NCBI GenBank assembly: GCA_029247265.1
Contig: JAQWLN010000016.1
Span: 1-56,027 of the forward strand
Source of the DNA: Fuerstiella sp.
GTDB lineage: Bacteria > Planctomycetota > Planctomycetia > Planctomycetales > Planctomycetaceae
Direction: 5' to 3'
DNA length: 56,027 nt
Part shown: positions 44,481 through 54,029 of the stretch, piece after piece
Layout: the number at the start of each line of letters is the position of its first letter
Numbering within the stretch: the stretch's first letter is position 1
Translations under genes and position numbers: made by a program
The notes under the pieces: model-generated
Database searches by the model: none
Told to the model about the DNA's origin: nothing
Seen by the model: the letters and a program-made list of their open reading frames with translations, nothing else

Positions 44481-44831
44481 GAAGACTTTTCTTTGGGTAA
44501 GACCGGGTTAAAAATTCTGCGGATTACGAATGCGGTCGCCAGCCTGCGTGATGTGCCGAACCTGGCAGTATCAGGCAGCTGATCTACCTGCGTTGGTGGA
44601 TCGAGAACACTTTAGCAGCCTTTGCGCCAGGGCCCAACGCACCGCGACGGCAGAACACGACGAATTGCATACTCCCGGTCGCTCAGGAATATCAATGGGC
44701 GGAATGCGGTGAGTATATCTGTATCCGAAATCGCACTGGCAAAGGACGGTTGAGGTTCCCTGCGTTCCGAGACACTCCTATTATTCGGTCGTTGAACGAC
44801 AAATGCCCACTCACACCAGACACTGAACCTC
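44481..44831. other. 351-bp divergent intergenic region
   Basis: Between EVE (-) and the methyltransferase (+). I see no coding or RNA signal. Confidence 0.45.
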
Positions 44832-45509
44832 ATGTCAGACGCCGCGTCCAGCCGCCCGTACCGTGAAATCACGACCTGCACTGAGACATACTTTGAGCGA
44901 AAGGGCGATTCTGCGCTTGGAATGGGGTGGCCCAACATTCCGGACGCTGTTCGGCGATATGACGTGATGCTGGACATGATGCGCCCCGCTTCTCAGGACG
45001 TCCGTCTGCTGGACTTTGGCTGCGGGACCGGACACCTGCTGGAACACATTCAGCAGCACAGTGACCTGAAGATCGATTACCATGGTCTTGACCTGTCTGA
45101 CCAATTCATCGACATCTGTCGCCAAAAGCACCCGCAGGAAAATTTCACTGCTGGCGATGTGCTGCAGAATCCCGATCTGCTTCAGACCTATGACTATGCC
45201 GTCATCAATGGGGTTTTCACATCAAAGTGTTCGATGAATCACGAACAGATGTTTGATTTCGTTCAGCAGATACTGAAACTCGTATTCAGTCGAGTAACAA
45301 CGGGGATGGCATTTAATGCGACCAGCAAACAGGTTGACAGGGAACGCGACGACCTTTTTCACCTGCCACTGGATCAAATTGCCGGGTTTATGTGCGATGA
45401 AGTCAGTCGCAACTTCGTGATTCGCAACGACTACGGCCTGTACGAATTCACGACATATGTTTTTCACGACGATGCCGGAACAGGCAACGCGGACAGCCTT
45501 GCCGCATAG
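44832..45509 (+). CDS. class I SAM-dependent methyltransferase
   Basis: 225 residues. Motif I LLDFGCGTGHLLE (about 58-71) and the acidic loop HGLDLSDQF (about 85) bind S-adenosylmethionine. The N-terminal extension has a CTETYFERKG segment. Substrate unknown; there is no DPPY or NPPF motif, so a DNA adenine methylase is not indicated. Acts in the cytoplasm. Confidence 0.88.
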   Translation: MSDAASSRPYREITTCTETYFERKGDSALGMGWPNIPDAVRRYDVMLDMMRPASQDVRLLDFGCGTGHLLEHIQQHSDLKIDYHGLDLSDQFIDICRQKHPQENFTAGDVLQNPDLLQTYDYAVINGVFTSKCSMNHEQMFDFVQQILKLVFSRVTTGMAFNATSKQVDRERDDLFHLPLDQIAGFMCDEVSRNFVIRNDYGLYEFTTYVFHDDAGTGNADSLAA

Positions 45510-45571
45510 CGCTGATATGGTGAGAGTTCACTGCAACGTCACATACCCGGTTCCACAAATTCTCACTGATC

Positions 45572-46102
45572 ATGAAGAACGAAGCTCGAGGACAAAAGTT
45601 GTCTTCCGGTGAGCCATCTGGATCGGACAGGACGAAACTGACCGCAACCGCATATCACGAAGCCGGCCATGCAGTTATGGCGTTAGTACTGGGCCGCTCG
45701 ATCGAAAAAGTCACGGTCCTGCCCGCACAATTGCAAACCGGTGGCAGCCGATTGGGCGCCTGCAAAATCAAGAAAGGGCGGCTCAAATCTTCCAAAGATG
45801 CGTTAGAAGACGACGTCCTGATCCTGTTGTCAGGCATGGTTGCGGAGAGTCACTTTACGGGCCGGTACTGCGAGGAAGGCGCCGCTCAGGACCTGCGAGC
45901 GGTTCGGAGGCTGCTGGCGAAGCGGGGAAAGAACGACCGCAGCGTTGACAGATTGGCGCGTCGTCTGCTCGACAAGACGGAACATATTCTTGGCGCAGAT
46001 GAGCATGTGAAAACCATTCACATGGTCGCTCTGGAACTACTGCAGAAAGAGACGATCACCGGGCGTGCTGTTCAGCATTTGCTCAAGCAGGCACTGCAGT
46101 GA
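45572..46102 (+). CDS. stand-alone FtsH-type M41 peptidase domain protein
   Basis: 176 residues. The zinc-protease motif HEAGHAV (about 27-33) and downstream M41 pattern (EDDVLILLSGMVAESHFTG) match the peptidase domain of FtsH, but the AAA+ ATPase and TM segments are absent. Such isolated M41 proteins occur in several bacteria and may be inactive scaffolds or work with another ATPase; the third zinc ligand, normally Asp, is uncertain here. Soluble. It follows the methyltransferase by 62 bp. Confidence 0.83.
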   Translation: MKNEARGQKLSSGEPSGSDRTKLTATAYHEAGHAVMALVLGRSIEKVTVLPAQLQTGGSRLGACKIKKGRLKSSKDALEDDVLILLSGMVAESHFTGRYCEEGAAQDLRAVRRLLAKRGKNDRSVDRLARRLLDKTEHILGADEHVKTIHMVALELLQKETITGRAVQHLLKQALQ

Positions 46103-46145
46103 CTGGCATTAGGCCCCTGTCCTCAAATTGTGACATGCAGGGTGA

Positions 46146-46535
46146 CTAACTGGGCAGTGCAAGGTGGCCTTTCAGCACGCGCAACGTTCTTCGCACGCCA
46201 TCGGTCCCCACTTTTGAGGCGTGCCCGGGCCCCTCGTCGTCGATGAATGCCACCAGACAACCGACACCGATAAACGTTTCCTGCAAACTGTCCGGGGCTC
46301 CGACGAGAACAGTGAATCCACCTTCATGCACCTCCTGAAGATATGTGACAGGACCATGATCCGCATGATGAGCAGCGTTGTGAAGGCCTTTCTCTTCACC
46401 TGCGGCTAACTGCTGTTCAGTCGTCTCCAGGACCAGCTCGTCCAGCAACGTCGAATCCACCTCAGTCTCGACAATCTGCGAAATGTTTTCTGACGTGTTG
46501 TCGCAGCATACGACACTGATCTTCAGCATACTCAT
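46146..46535 (-). CDS. protein of unknown function
   Basis: 129 residues, acidic, soluble, no signal or TM. The start MSMLKISVVCCDN is supported by position only. It contains a His-rich segment (HNAAHHADHGP, about 53-63) that could bind metal. I do not recognise the family. Confidence 0.62.
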   Translation of the reverse strand: MSMLKISVVCCDNTSENISQIVETEVDSTLLDELVLETTEQQLAAGEEKGLHNAAHHADHGPVTYLQEVHEGGFTVLVGAPDSLQETFIGVGCLVAFIDDEGPGHASKVGTDGVRRTLRVLKGHLALPS

Positions 46536-46990
46536 CGATTCGTCGCTTTCGTGTGCGATGTGAAGCGGTTTCAGGGAATGGCAAAATGATACCTGTTTGT
46601 ATTGTTATCAGTATTGGTGAAGCCGCACCTCCGCCCAATGTCCACAAAGTCTACAGCGATCTGTGCTGCCGTGTGGCCGCGCCGAACGTTTTTCCGTTTA
46701 AGACATTCGTTTTACCACGAGCTCCGCGATCAAATCAATTCGACGACGAACGGCCTGGATATCCCGCGGCAATGATTCCGCAGGGGGCTGCTCTGGAGGC
46801 CGTACTGTCATTCACAGCTGGCCTGGCTGCGACGACGGTCGTGATGCTGACGTCAGGCGTCATCATACTCCAGGCACAGCGAACATGACTTCGCTGTTTG
46901 GACCAGATCGTCTTTCAGCCTGTTCGACGTGCGATACGGCGGAATCAGCAATCGGACAGAGATGTCCGGCAGCGGCATAGACCTGCGGCC
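46536..46990. other. 455-bp region without a clear gene
   Basis: Between two minus-strand genes. On the plus strand, 46772-46888 could encode a 38-residue peptide with one TM (VLSFTAGLAATTVVMLTSGVI), but there is no Shine-Dalgarno support and it may be chance. Confidence 0.35.
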
Positions 46991-47797
46991 CTACTGGCCG
47001 GTGGTGCGTGAAATGTGGCGACGTGCGAGAAGTTCGCCATACTGTGGCAGCAAATCACACCCGATGAAGTACGCATCCGCATCGCGGTTCTCGAAGTCGC
47101 CTGCACATTCCGGTCGACTCGAACCACCTGCCACGTCATGACTCGCCGCCCCTTCGGGCTTACGGGCGGTTTCTTTTGGGTTGGCCTCTATCCACTTCGG
47201 CTCTATCGAAAAACGAATGACACTGTCTTCGCCGATCAGAGTGGCAGGGTAATGACGGTTCACTTCAAGCCCAACGTTGCTCACCAGGCACACCCCGTGC
47301 AGTGAATAGTTGACGATTCGAGCTTCCCGCTGCCTGTCGCCGTCTGTGACGAGAGTCTGAAGATCCACCGGATAACGAATATCCAGTCTGCGGTCATCAA
47401 TCAGCCGATGGTCCAGAAGTTGGTCCAGGCGGCTACCGGAAAACAGGGCGACAATTCTGGTGTCGCCCTCCATTGTGGCCCAATGGACAATTCCGGTTTG
47501 TTCGGCGAGTAGCTTATGGGTTCCTTCGTACAGCGAAAATGTCACTGCATCGCCGGCGGTCGGATGGCCCGCAGCATTCGCGACGATCAACACAATCTCC
47601 TGTGAACCGATTGCACGCACGGCACACTTGACGATGGTTTTGTCGTTGCTGTTCACGTACACCGTGACGTTCGGGATTCTACCTGACGTCAACCGACGGT
47701 CTACCGTCTTGTTGATCTGAGCTGGCGTTTCGCGCCTGACAGAATCAGTCTGTTGTGCGATGTCCTGAACCGATATGTCTACTGTTTTGGCAACCAT
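46991..47797 (-). CDS. PilZ-domain protein (c-di-GMP receptor candidate)
   Basis: 268 residues, soluble. The PilZ domain is near about 130-200: the c-di-GMP motif RRLDIRYPV (RxxxR) and the NYSLHGVCL (D/NxSxxG) box are both present. The N-terminal about 125 residues form another beta-domain (VTVYVNSNDKTIVKCAVRAIG) of the YcgR-like type. A C-terminal extension includes two Cys (ECAGD and FIGCDLLP). Such proteins regulate motility or surface functions in response to c-di-GMP; the specific partner is unknown. Confidence 0.87.
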   Translation of the reverse strand: MVAKTVDISVQDIAQQTDSVRRETPAQINKTVDRRLTSGRIPNVTVYVNSNDKTIVKCAVRAIGSQEIVLIVANAAGHPTAGDAVTFSLYEGTHKLLAEQTGIVHWATMEGDTRIVALFSGSRLDQLLDHRLIDDRRLDIRYPVDLQTLVTDGDRQREARIVNYSLHGVCLVSNVGLEVNRHYPATLIGEDSVIRFSIEPKWIEANPKETARKPEGAASHDVAGGSSRPECAGDFENRDADAYFIGCDLLPQYGELLARRHISRTTGQ

Positions 47798-48222
47798 TGA
47801 TCGTGACCTCGTTACAGTAGACGAAGGTGATCCGGCCCCTTGCCGTATGACCTCCGAACTTTCAGCTGTGTTGCAAAGATATGTTGCCCTTCTGTATCGT
47901 TACGGACCATGTCTGAAACTCAGCCCTGATATATGCATCTATCACTGACGTTCCTGCGGGTTATGCGGAAGATGCAGCCCTGAACACCGGGTGGGCGGGC
48001 TGCCCGTTCGGTGCCAGGTGAGTGTGATTGCGAAATGAGCAAGTTGGCGAGAACGCGCCGTTCGGGCGGGTTCTTGTTCTGAGGGGAACCAGTCGTTGTC
48101 CAGTGCGAGTTCAGTAAAACAGGTGAATTGAACGATTCGGTCAAAATAGGAATTGTTCGGAAAACGCCAGGGGGCAGCTCCGATACGATGGGTTGTCCTG
48201 CAGTATTCTCACCAGGAGTACC
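47798..48222. other. 425-bp divergent intergenic region
   Basis: Between the PilZ gene (-) and the third sulfatase (+). A weak GC stem (GAACGCGCC near 48050 with GGCGGGTTC) is followed by TTGTTCT. No gene seen. Confidence 0.4.
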
Positions 48223-49659
48223 ATGAGTATGTCCCGACTTGCCGCCATTCTGTTTGTCCTTGCCGCAAATCTCGGAGTACTGCACGCGACATTCGCGCAG
48301 CGCGCAACCAGCGCCAAACCCAACGTTATTCTGATAATGGCAGACGACGTCAGTTGGGAGGCCTTCGGATGCTACGGCGCTCAGGACTACGAAACGCCCA
48401 ACATCGATGCGCTGGCGGCCTCAGGTCTCAGATTTACGCATTGCTATTCGACGCCGATCTGTACGACCACGCGCGTCAAGCTGATGACCGGCCAGTACAA
48501 TTTTCGCAACTACACCCACTTTGGGTATCTGGATCCTGATCAGAAAACATTCGGCCACCTGATGCAGTCCGCAGGGTACAAGACGGCCATTGCGGGAAAG
48601 TGGCAGCTAAATGGACTCTACAATTCGTTGCCCGGGCACGATGATCATTCGCGTCCGCAAAAGGCGGGCTTTGACGAATCTCTCCTGTGGCAGGTGACGA
48701 CTGGTAAGTCCGTCAAGGCCGGCGGAGGTGAACGGTTCTGGAGTCCACCTCTGGAACACAATGGCCGCGTTGTCACGGTCGAGGAAAATCATGGCAAGTA
48801 CGGTCCCGATTTGATGTGCAATTTTGTCTGCGACTTCATAGATCGAAGTCGTCAGGAACCATTTTTCGTCTATTACCCCATGATGCTGGTTCATGACCCG
48901 TTCGTAGCTACTCCCGACACCATCGGTAACTCGCCCCGAACACAGGCGGCCAATAAAGCTCCGAAAAGTAAGGAAGCACGCAAGGCCAACTTTGTGGCAA
49001 TGGTCAACTATATGGACAAGATAGTTGGCAGAATCGTTGCCCAGGTCAAAGCGATCGATCAGCTGGACAACACGATCATCATGTTCACTGCCGACAACGG
49101 GACGAATACATCGATCACGTCGAGATGGAAAGGTCAGCTGATCAAAGGAGGGAAGGGGGGCATGACCGACATGGGGACTCACGTTCCCTTCGTCACTTCA
49201 TGGCACGGCACTGCACCTCCGGGCGTCGTGCTTGACGATCTGGTCGACTTTACGGACTTCTACACCACACTGGCTGCGGCCGCTGGTGTGACGCATAGCA
49301 GGCCTGATCCGTTCGATGGACGCAGCTTCCTGCCTCAGCTGCAGGGCGAAAGAGGAATCCCGCGGGAGTGGGCACTATGTCACTACCAGCCGTATTGGAA
49401 TAAGAAACCTGGTCAGTTCGCCAGGACGGGTTCCTTCAAACTCTACCGCGACGGTCGATATTTTCACGTGCCTGACGATTTGGTTGAGGCCAATAATCTG
49501 GTGGCCGGGTCTGCCGGGCAAGTCGGCGAAAAAGCGCGCCGACAACTCAACGAACTCCTGCAACAATGTCCTCCGGCCGCAACTGTAATTGGAAAACGGG
49601 AGACAAAAGACCGGCCCGTCTATCCGCACTGGAAAAATCTTGTGGATCCGAATGACTAG
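48223..49659 (+). CDS. exported sulfatase with altered activation motif
   Basis: 478 residues from ATG 48223 (AGGAG at 48214-48218; ATG 48229 also fits). It has a signal peptide ending ATFA-Q. The sulfatase fold begins KPNVILIMADDVSWEAFGCYG. The activation site reads CTTTR (Cys about residue 80) followed by VKLMTG. Close relatives usually read CTPTR, so the Pro of C-x-P-x-R is replaced by Thr (ACC at 48466-48468, one base from CCC). FTADNGTNTSI supplies the later ligands. Formylglycine formation may be impaired. It precedes the DUF1592 gene by 121 bp. Confidence 0.88.
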   Translation: MSMSRLAAILFVLAANLGVLHATFAQRATSAKPNVILIMADDVSWEAFGCYGAQDYETPNIDALAASGLRFTHCYSTPICTTTRVKLMTGQYNFRNYTHFGYLDPDQKTFGHLMQSAGYKTAIAGKWQLNGLYNSLPGHDDHSRPQKAGFDESLLWQVTTGKSVKAGGGERFWSPPLEHNGRVVTVEENHGKYGPDLMCNFVCDFIDRSRQEPFFVYYPMMLVHDPFVATPDTIGNSPRTQAANKAPKSKEARKANFVAMVNYMDKIVGRIVAQVKAIDQLDNTIIMFTADNGTNTSITSRWKGQLIKGGKGGMTDMGTHVPFVTSWHGTAPPGVVLDDLVDFTDFYTTLAAAAGVTHSRPDPFDGRSFLPQLQGERGIPREWALCHYQPYWNKKPGQFARTGSFKLYRDGRYFHVPDDLVEANNLVAGSAGQVGEKARRQLNELLQQCPPAATVIGKRETKDRPVYPHWKNLVDPND

Positions 49660-49780
49660 TTGGACAGCGTCCCTTCCATCACCCCCTTTCTCAAGGAGGG
49701 TCGAGCCTGAGCGAGGGGAAGTTCCGGCGCGGTCACTCTCGGTTCGCCAGGTTAGTGTCTTCCCAGTAGAAACTGCAGCA

Positions 49781-52324
49781 ATGAAATTACTGACACTCAC
49801 AATCTGTCTTGTTGCGACAGCGCCTCACGCAGTGGCGCAGGAGGACGGTGAAGACGTACGAGAAATCGGTGCCGAGCTGCAGGACGCTCAGCGCGAGAAG
49901 CGACACCTGCAGCAACGCCTTGAATTCACGAATGACCGGATTGCCCTGCTGACAGAACTCCACACGATGCGGCGCGCATTGGAGCGGTTTGAACGACAGA
50001 TTGAAGAAGCACGGGAAAACGACGATGAACGCAAAGTCGAGCGGTTGGCGAGCGAAGCTGAAGAGGCGGAGTTTACGTTCGAATTCGTCCGAGCAAGGCT
50101 GCAAGTACATGAGCATCGTGTGAGTGCGGCTGATCTTATCAGTGAGCTGGAAGAGGCTGAACTGGATGCGCTTTTGGCCGAGGCAAAGATGTTGCCCAAA
50201 CAGCTGGACCGCGGCAGCGAATTGGTCAGGGAACTCTTCCGTGTTTACAAAGATGGACCGGAAAGCGAAGAACTTGAGCTGGAACAGCAGGTGGAAGAAC
50301 TGGAAGACGACTTTCATCACAAACGTGAAGTGCTGCAGCTGAAACTCGAACTGCACTGGGCTCGCGACGAAGGCGAGGCTGAAGCAGTGCGGGAACTGGA
50401 AGCGGAACTCAAAGCACTCGGCGCGGCCGGCGAACCCCTGTCTTCAGTTTCACGGAGAGAGTTCCCAGCTCCGATTCAACTGACCACTACAGAGATCGCC
50501 GCTTCCGGAAGGCTTGATTTTCATCGGCAGATTGTTCCACTGCTGCAAGCCGCATGTTTTGCGTGTCACGATGGCGAATCGGCGAACGGCGACCTGGACC
50601 TGGAAACTCTGGTGGGTATCAGACCGCTGGTCGTGAATCGCTCACACTGGATCAATGTGATTCAGCAGTTGAAGGTTCGATCGATGCCGCCGGCGGACGC
50701 AGACCAGCCATCTGAAGCCGCTCGCCGAACGTTGACGGCATGGCTGACGAACGCAATTGAAAACTTCGACTACTCTACGGTCAGGCAGCCAGGGTACGAG
50801 CCTGCTCGCCGCCTGACTCGTGTCGAATACAACAACACGGTTCGTGATTTGACGGGCATCGACCTTCGCCCCGCTGACCGTTTTCCGGTGGACATGACCG
50901 CCACCAGCGGCTTTGAAAACAGCGCGAACAGCCTGTTTGTGCAACCCATACTTATGGAACGCTATGTGGGTGCCGCTGAAGCTATCGTTTCCGCGGCGTG
51001 GCCCGCTTCTCCGTCATCCATTGCTCAGCAGACCGCGTGGCGGACGTTACTGGGCGACGATGAGGATCTTTCCGCCGACGGAGCAGCAAAAAACGTATTG
51101 CGACGATTTGCAACGCGAGCCTACCGGCGTCCGATTCAACAGGATGAACTGGCGTCATTGACGTCATACTTTGAACGACGACGTCGTGACGGGGCTTCAC
51201 CCAACGCTGCAATGCAGGATGTTCTGCAAGTGGTGCTGGTGTCGCCGAATTTCCTGATTCGTTCGGAACAGAAAGGCTCACAGCCAGAAGTTCCTTTTCC
51301 CGTCACAGATTGGGAACTGGCCGGCCGGCTGTCATATTTTCTTTGGGCGTCAATGCCGGATGACGAACTGTTCCGTCTCGCGGCAACGAATCAACTGCGT
51401 GAGCCTGGCGTCCTTGCTGACCAGGTCAATCGAATGCTGGACGATCCCAAGGCCCGGACACTGGGAAGTCTCTTCGCAGCGCAGTGGCTGGGATTCGCTG
51501 ATCTGGATCGGGTCCGTCCGGGACAGATCGACAATCCATGGGCGACGGATTCGCTGATCGAATCGATGAAGCAGGAATCGGCAATGCTGTTCAATTCAAT
51601 GGTCCAGCAGAACGACCCCGTCGACCGATTGATTGATGCCGATTACACATTTATCAATGAAGAACTTGCGGGACACTATCAGATAGAAGGTGTGGCCGGT
51701 GAGCACATGCGGCAGATATCGCTGAGCGACACTCCGCGCCGAGGCGTACTGGGTCACGGCAGTATTCTGGCGGTCACCTCGTTTCCTGGACGAAGCAGTC
51801 CCGTGCTTCGAGGCAACTGGATTTTGACCAGTCTGCTGGGCACACCTCCACCACCTCCTCCACCCAACGTCAGCGAATTTGATGAACAGGTGGCCGAAAA
51901 CAGACGGCTGTCTCAGAGACAAAAGCTGGAAGTACACCGGGACAATCCCAATTGCTATGCCTGCCACAGTCTGATCGATCCGCTCGGCTTTGCGCTTGAG
52001 GAATTCGAATGGTTTGGACGCCACCAGCCAACTCGCAGGGGCAAGCCCGTCGATGTCAGCGGAAAACTGCCGAGTGGAAAGACGTTTCGCGGACTGACGG
52101 GGCTTAGTCAAACACTGTTGAACCAGCGACTGGACGACTTGACGATTCAGCTGACGCGAAAATTGCTGTCCTATGCACTGGGAAGGCAGTTAGAATACTA
52201 TGACGAAGGTACGGTGCGCGACCTTGTTCAGCAACTGAAGGACAACGACCGTCGGCTGCGGGTCGTGGTGCACGCTATCGTTCAAAGTCATACGTTTCAG
52301 ATGAAACAGATGACTGGCATGTAA
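49781..52324 (+). CDS. DUF1592/DUF1588/DUF1585 two-haem cytochrome protein (PSD1-type) with N-terminal coiled coil
   Basis: 847 residues from ATG 49781 (signal peptide MKLLTLTICLVATAPHAVA). Residues about 22-215 form a long Glu/Arg/Leu coiled coil. A PSD1-like c-type cytochrome follows with CFACH at about 259. The planctomycete DUF1587 (LTRVEYNNTVRDLTGI), DUF1595, DUF1592 and DUF1588 modules come next, then CYACH at about 725 and the DUF1585 end (TRKLLSYALGRQLEYYD). It is expected to be a periplasmic two-haem protein, function unproven. The DUF1552 gene follows after 109 bp, the usual partner. Confidence 0.92.
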   Translation: MKLLTLTICLVATAPHAVAQEDGEDVREIGAELQDAQREKRHLQQRLEFTNDRIALLTELHTMRRALERFERQIEEARENDDERKVERLASEAEEAEFTFEFVRARLQVHEHRVSAADLISELEEAELDALLAEAKMLPKQLDRGSELVRELFRVYKDGPESEELELEQQVEELEDDFHHKREVLQLKLELHWARDEGEAEAVRELEAELKALGAAGEPLSSVSRREFPAPIQLTTTEIAASGRLDFHRQIVPLLQAACFACHDGESANGDLDLETLVGIRPLVVNRSHWINVIQQLKVRSMPPADADQPSEAARRTLTAWLTNAIENFDYSTVRQPGYEPARRLTRVEYNNTVRDLTGIDLRPADRFPVDMTATSGFENSANSLFVQPILMERYVGAAEAIVSAAWPASPSSIAQQTAWRTLLGDDEDLSADGAAKNVLRRFATRAYRRPIQQDELASLTSYFERRRRDGASPNAAMQDVLQVVLVSPNFLIRSEQKGSQPEVPFPVTDWELAGRLSYFLWASMPDDELFRLAATNQLREPGVLADQVNRMLDDPKARTLGSLFAAQWLGFADLDRVRPGQIDNPWATDSLIESMKQESAMLFNSMVQQNDPVDRLIDADYTFINEELAGHYQIEGVAGEHMRQISLSDTPRRGVLGHGSILAVTSFPGRSSPVLRGNWILTSLLGTPPPPPPPNVSEFDEQVAENRRLSQRQKLEVHRDNPNCYACHSLIDPLGFALEEFEWFGRHQPTRRGKPVDVSGKLPSGKTFRGLTGLSQTLLNQRLDDLTIQLTRKLLSYALGRQLEYYDEGTVRDLVQQLKDNDRRLRVVVHAIVQSHTFQMKQMTGM

Positions 52325-52433
52325 TTCGCGAATAGATAGAAATACGAACAACAGAGTTCCGGCAAACGTCGGACGCAGATCAGGGCCACTCGGGCGCCCA
52401 CATCATTTCGGCTGCAACACAACGGAAGTTTCT

Positions 52434-53780
52434 ATGTTTGGCAACTGGCATGTTTCTCGACGCACGATGCTTCGCGGTACCGGTGCTGCGGTATCTTTGC
52501 CGATGCTGGAAGTTATGACGCGGCCGAGTCTTTCAGCCGCCGACCACACATCGCCGCCGACACGAGTTGCGTACCTTTATATTCCGAACGGCGTTGCTGA
52601 AGGAGCGTGGCAGCCCGAAGAGATTGACGATCAGGGACAACTGGTCAGGTTGAATCAATGGATGTCTCCGTTGAATCCGTTTCGAGCAGACTTGACCATC
52701 TTTCGGAACATGTGGACGCCTCGTGGAAACGGTCATATCGCCGGGACGGCGACATGGCTGACAGGAGGCGGCTTTGACGAAGAGCGGCTGGATGCCGGAG
52801 GAGCGTCTGTCGACCAGATTGCATCGCGTCATTTTCGAGATCAAACTCTGCTTCCGTCACTCGAACTGTCGACTCGCGGCGAAGGTATCTTTAGCAGCAG
52901 CCTGCCGCGCAATACCGTTTCCTGGGTGGACTCCGTCACACCGGCGCCGCGTGATACCGAGCCCCGCTCCGTTTTTGATCGCATGTTTCGAGTAAGCAAC
53001 GCGGGACTTGGCAACCGATCTGTCATCGATCTGGTTCTTCAGGACGCGAAACGCCTAAAGCAACGTGTAAGTGTTCAGGACCGGAAGAAGATTGACGAAT
53101 ATCTGGACTCAGTGCGAGCGATTGAACGTCGCATCGAATTTGCCGAACGGCAACAGACCAGGGCCCATCAGACACCGGGGCTGCAGCAGGCGCTGCGTCG
53201 GCCGGAACCCGGGATACCGGAACACCATGGCGATTACATGCGCACGATGATGGACATGATCGTGCTGGCCTTTTGGGCGGATGCAACTCGTGTGTGCACT
53301 TTCATGATGGATCATGGGCAGAGCAATCGTTACTTCAACTTCATCGACGGAGTCACCGGCACATGGCATGCTCTGTCCCACTGGAAAGACGTCAGCGGTA
53401 AAACGGAAGACGACGATGGTGTCACGTCATGGTCGTCACGTGAGCAAAAACGTCAGATGTACAATCGCGTCACCACATGGCATACGGAACAGGTTGCCTA
53501 TCTTCTGAAGAAGCTGCAGGACATTGAAGAGCCGAATGGGCGGTTGCTCGATCACAGTTTGATCGTCTACGGTTCCAGCCTTTCTGATGGTCACGAACAC
53601 GAAGAAAAGAATCTGCCGCTGCTGCTGGCGGGGGGCAGTGCAGCTGCGGTTAGTCCGGGCAGACTGATCGGCGGCCGTCGAGAGACGTCGATTTCGGACC
53701 TGCACCTTACGATTCTGAGACGGCTCGGCGTGCCGCGGAAGAAATTCGCAGAAAGCAGTTCTGCACTGGATCTTTCGTAG
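52434..53780 (+). CDS. Tat-exported DUF1552 protein
   Basis: 448 residues. The N-terminus HVSRRTMLRGTGAAVSLPM is a Tat-type signal with the twin arginine. DUF1552 landmarks include RVAYLYIPNGV and the WLTGGGFDEERLDAGGASVDQI region; the C-terminal half has an alkaline-phosphatase/sulfatase-like look (HDYMR, FMMDHGQSN, YGSSLSDGHEHEEKN). Genes of this kind almost always follow DUF1592 genes in planctomycetes, implying a shared periplasmic redox or hydrolytic unit; the reaction is not known. Confidence 0.92.
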   Translation: MFGNWHVSRRTMLRGTGAAVSLPMLEVMTRPSLSAADHTSPPTRVAYLYIPNGVAEGAWQPEEIDDQGQLVRLNQWMSPLNPFRADLTIFRNMWTPRGNGHIAGTATWLTGGGFDEERLDAGGASVDQIASRHFRDQTLLPSLELSTRGEGIFSSSLPRNTVSWVDSVTPAPRDTEPRSVFDRMFRVSNAGLGNRSVIDLVLQDAKRLKQRVSVQDRKKIDEYLDSVRAIERRIEFAERQQTRAHQTPGLQQALRRPEPGIPEHHGDYMRTMMDMIVLAFWADATRVCTFMMDHGQSNRYFNFIDGVTGTWHALSHWKDVSGKTEDDDGVTSWSSREQKRQMYNRVTTWHTEQVAYLLKKLQDIEEPNGRLLDHSLIVYGSSLSDGHEHEEKNLPLLLAGGSAAAVSPGRLIGGRRETSISDLHLTILRRLGVPRKKFAESSSALDLS

Positions 53781-54029
53781 TTCCGACGGCTGGCCGAATT
53801 GCTTGGGCGTTCAGTGTGCTGCCGAGTTTTGAATCCGACGCCACCTGCTGCGCCGGTGCTGCCGTTTACGGCAGTTGAGGGTGTCAGCCATAAGTCGACG
53901 GACGCCTACACTACTGCGCAGACAAGCGACCTGCTTTACGCACGATCGGCCAGCTCGTAGGATGACTTTTGACATGCTGAAAACACAGCAATACGAAACT
54001 CCCATAACCTGTTCGGAAGGAACAATATC

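Noticed and set aside
43995..45509. EVE protein plus methyltransferase as a restriction-like pair
   Set aside because: The genes are divergent, and the methyltransferase lacks the DNA methylase motifs; no nuclease is nearby.
46553..46888. Plus-strand frame ending in a hydrophobic segment
   Set aside because: Only the last 38 codons look like a TM peptide; no Shine-Dalgarno, so kept as a note in the intergenic entry, not as a gene.
53859..53874. Hairpin CTGCCGTTTACGGCAG after the DUF1552 gene
   Set aside because: Stem of only 6 bp and no U-tract; could be chance.
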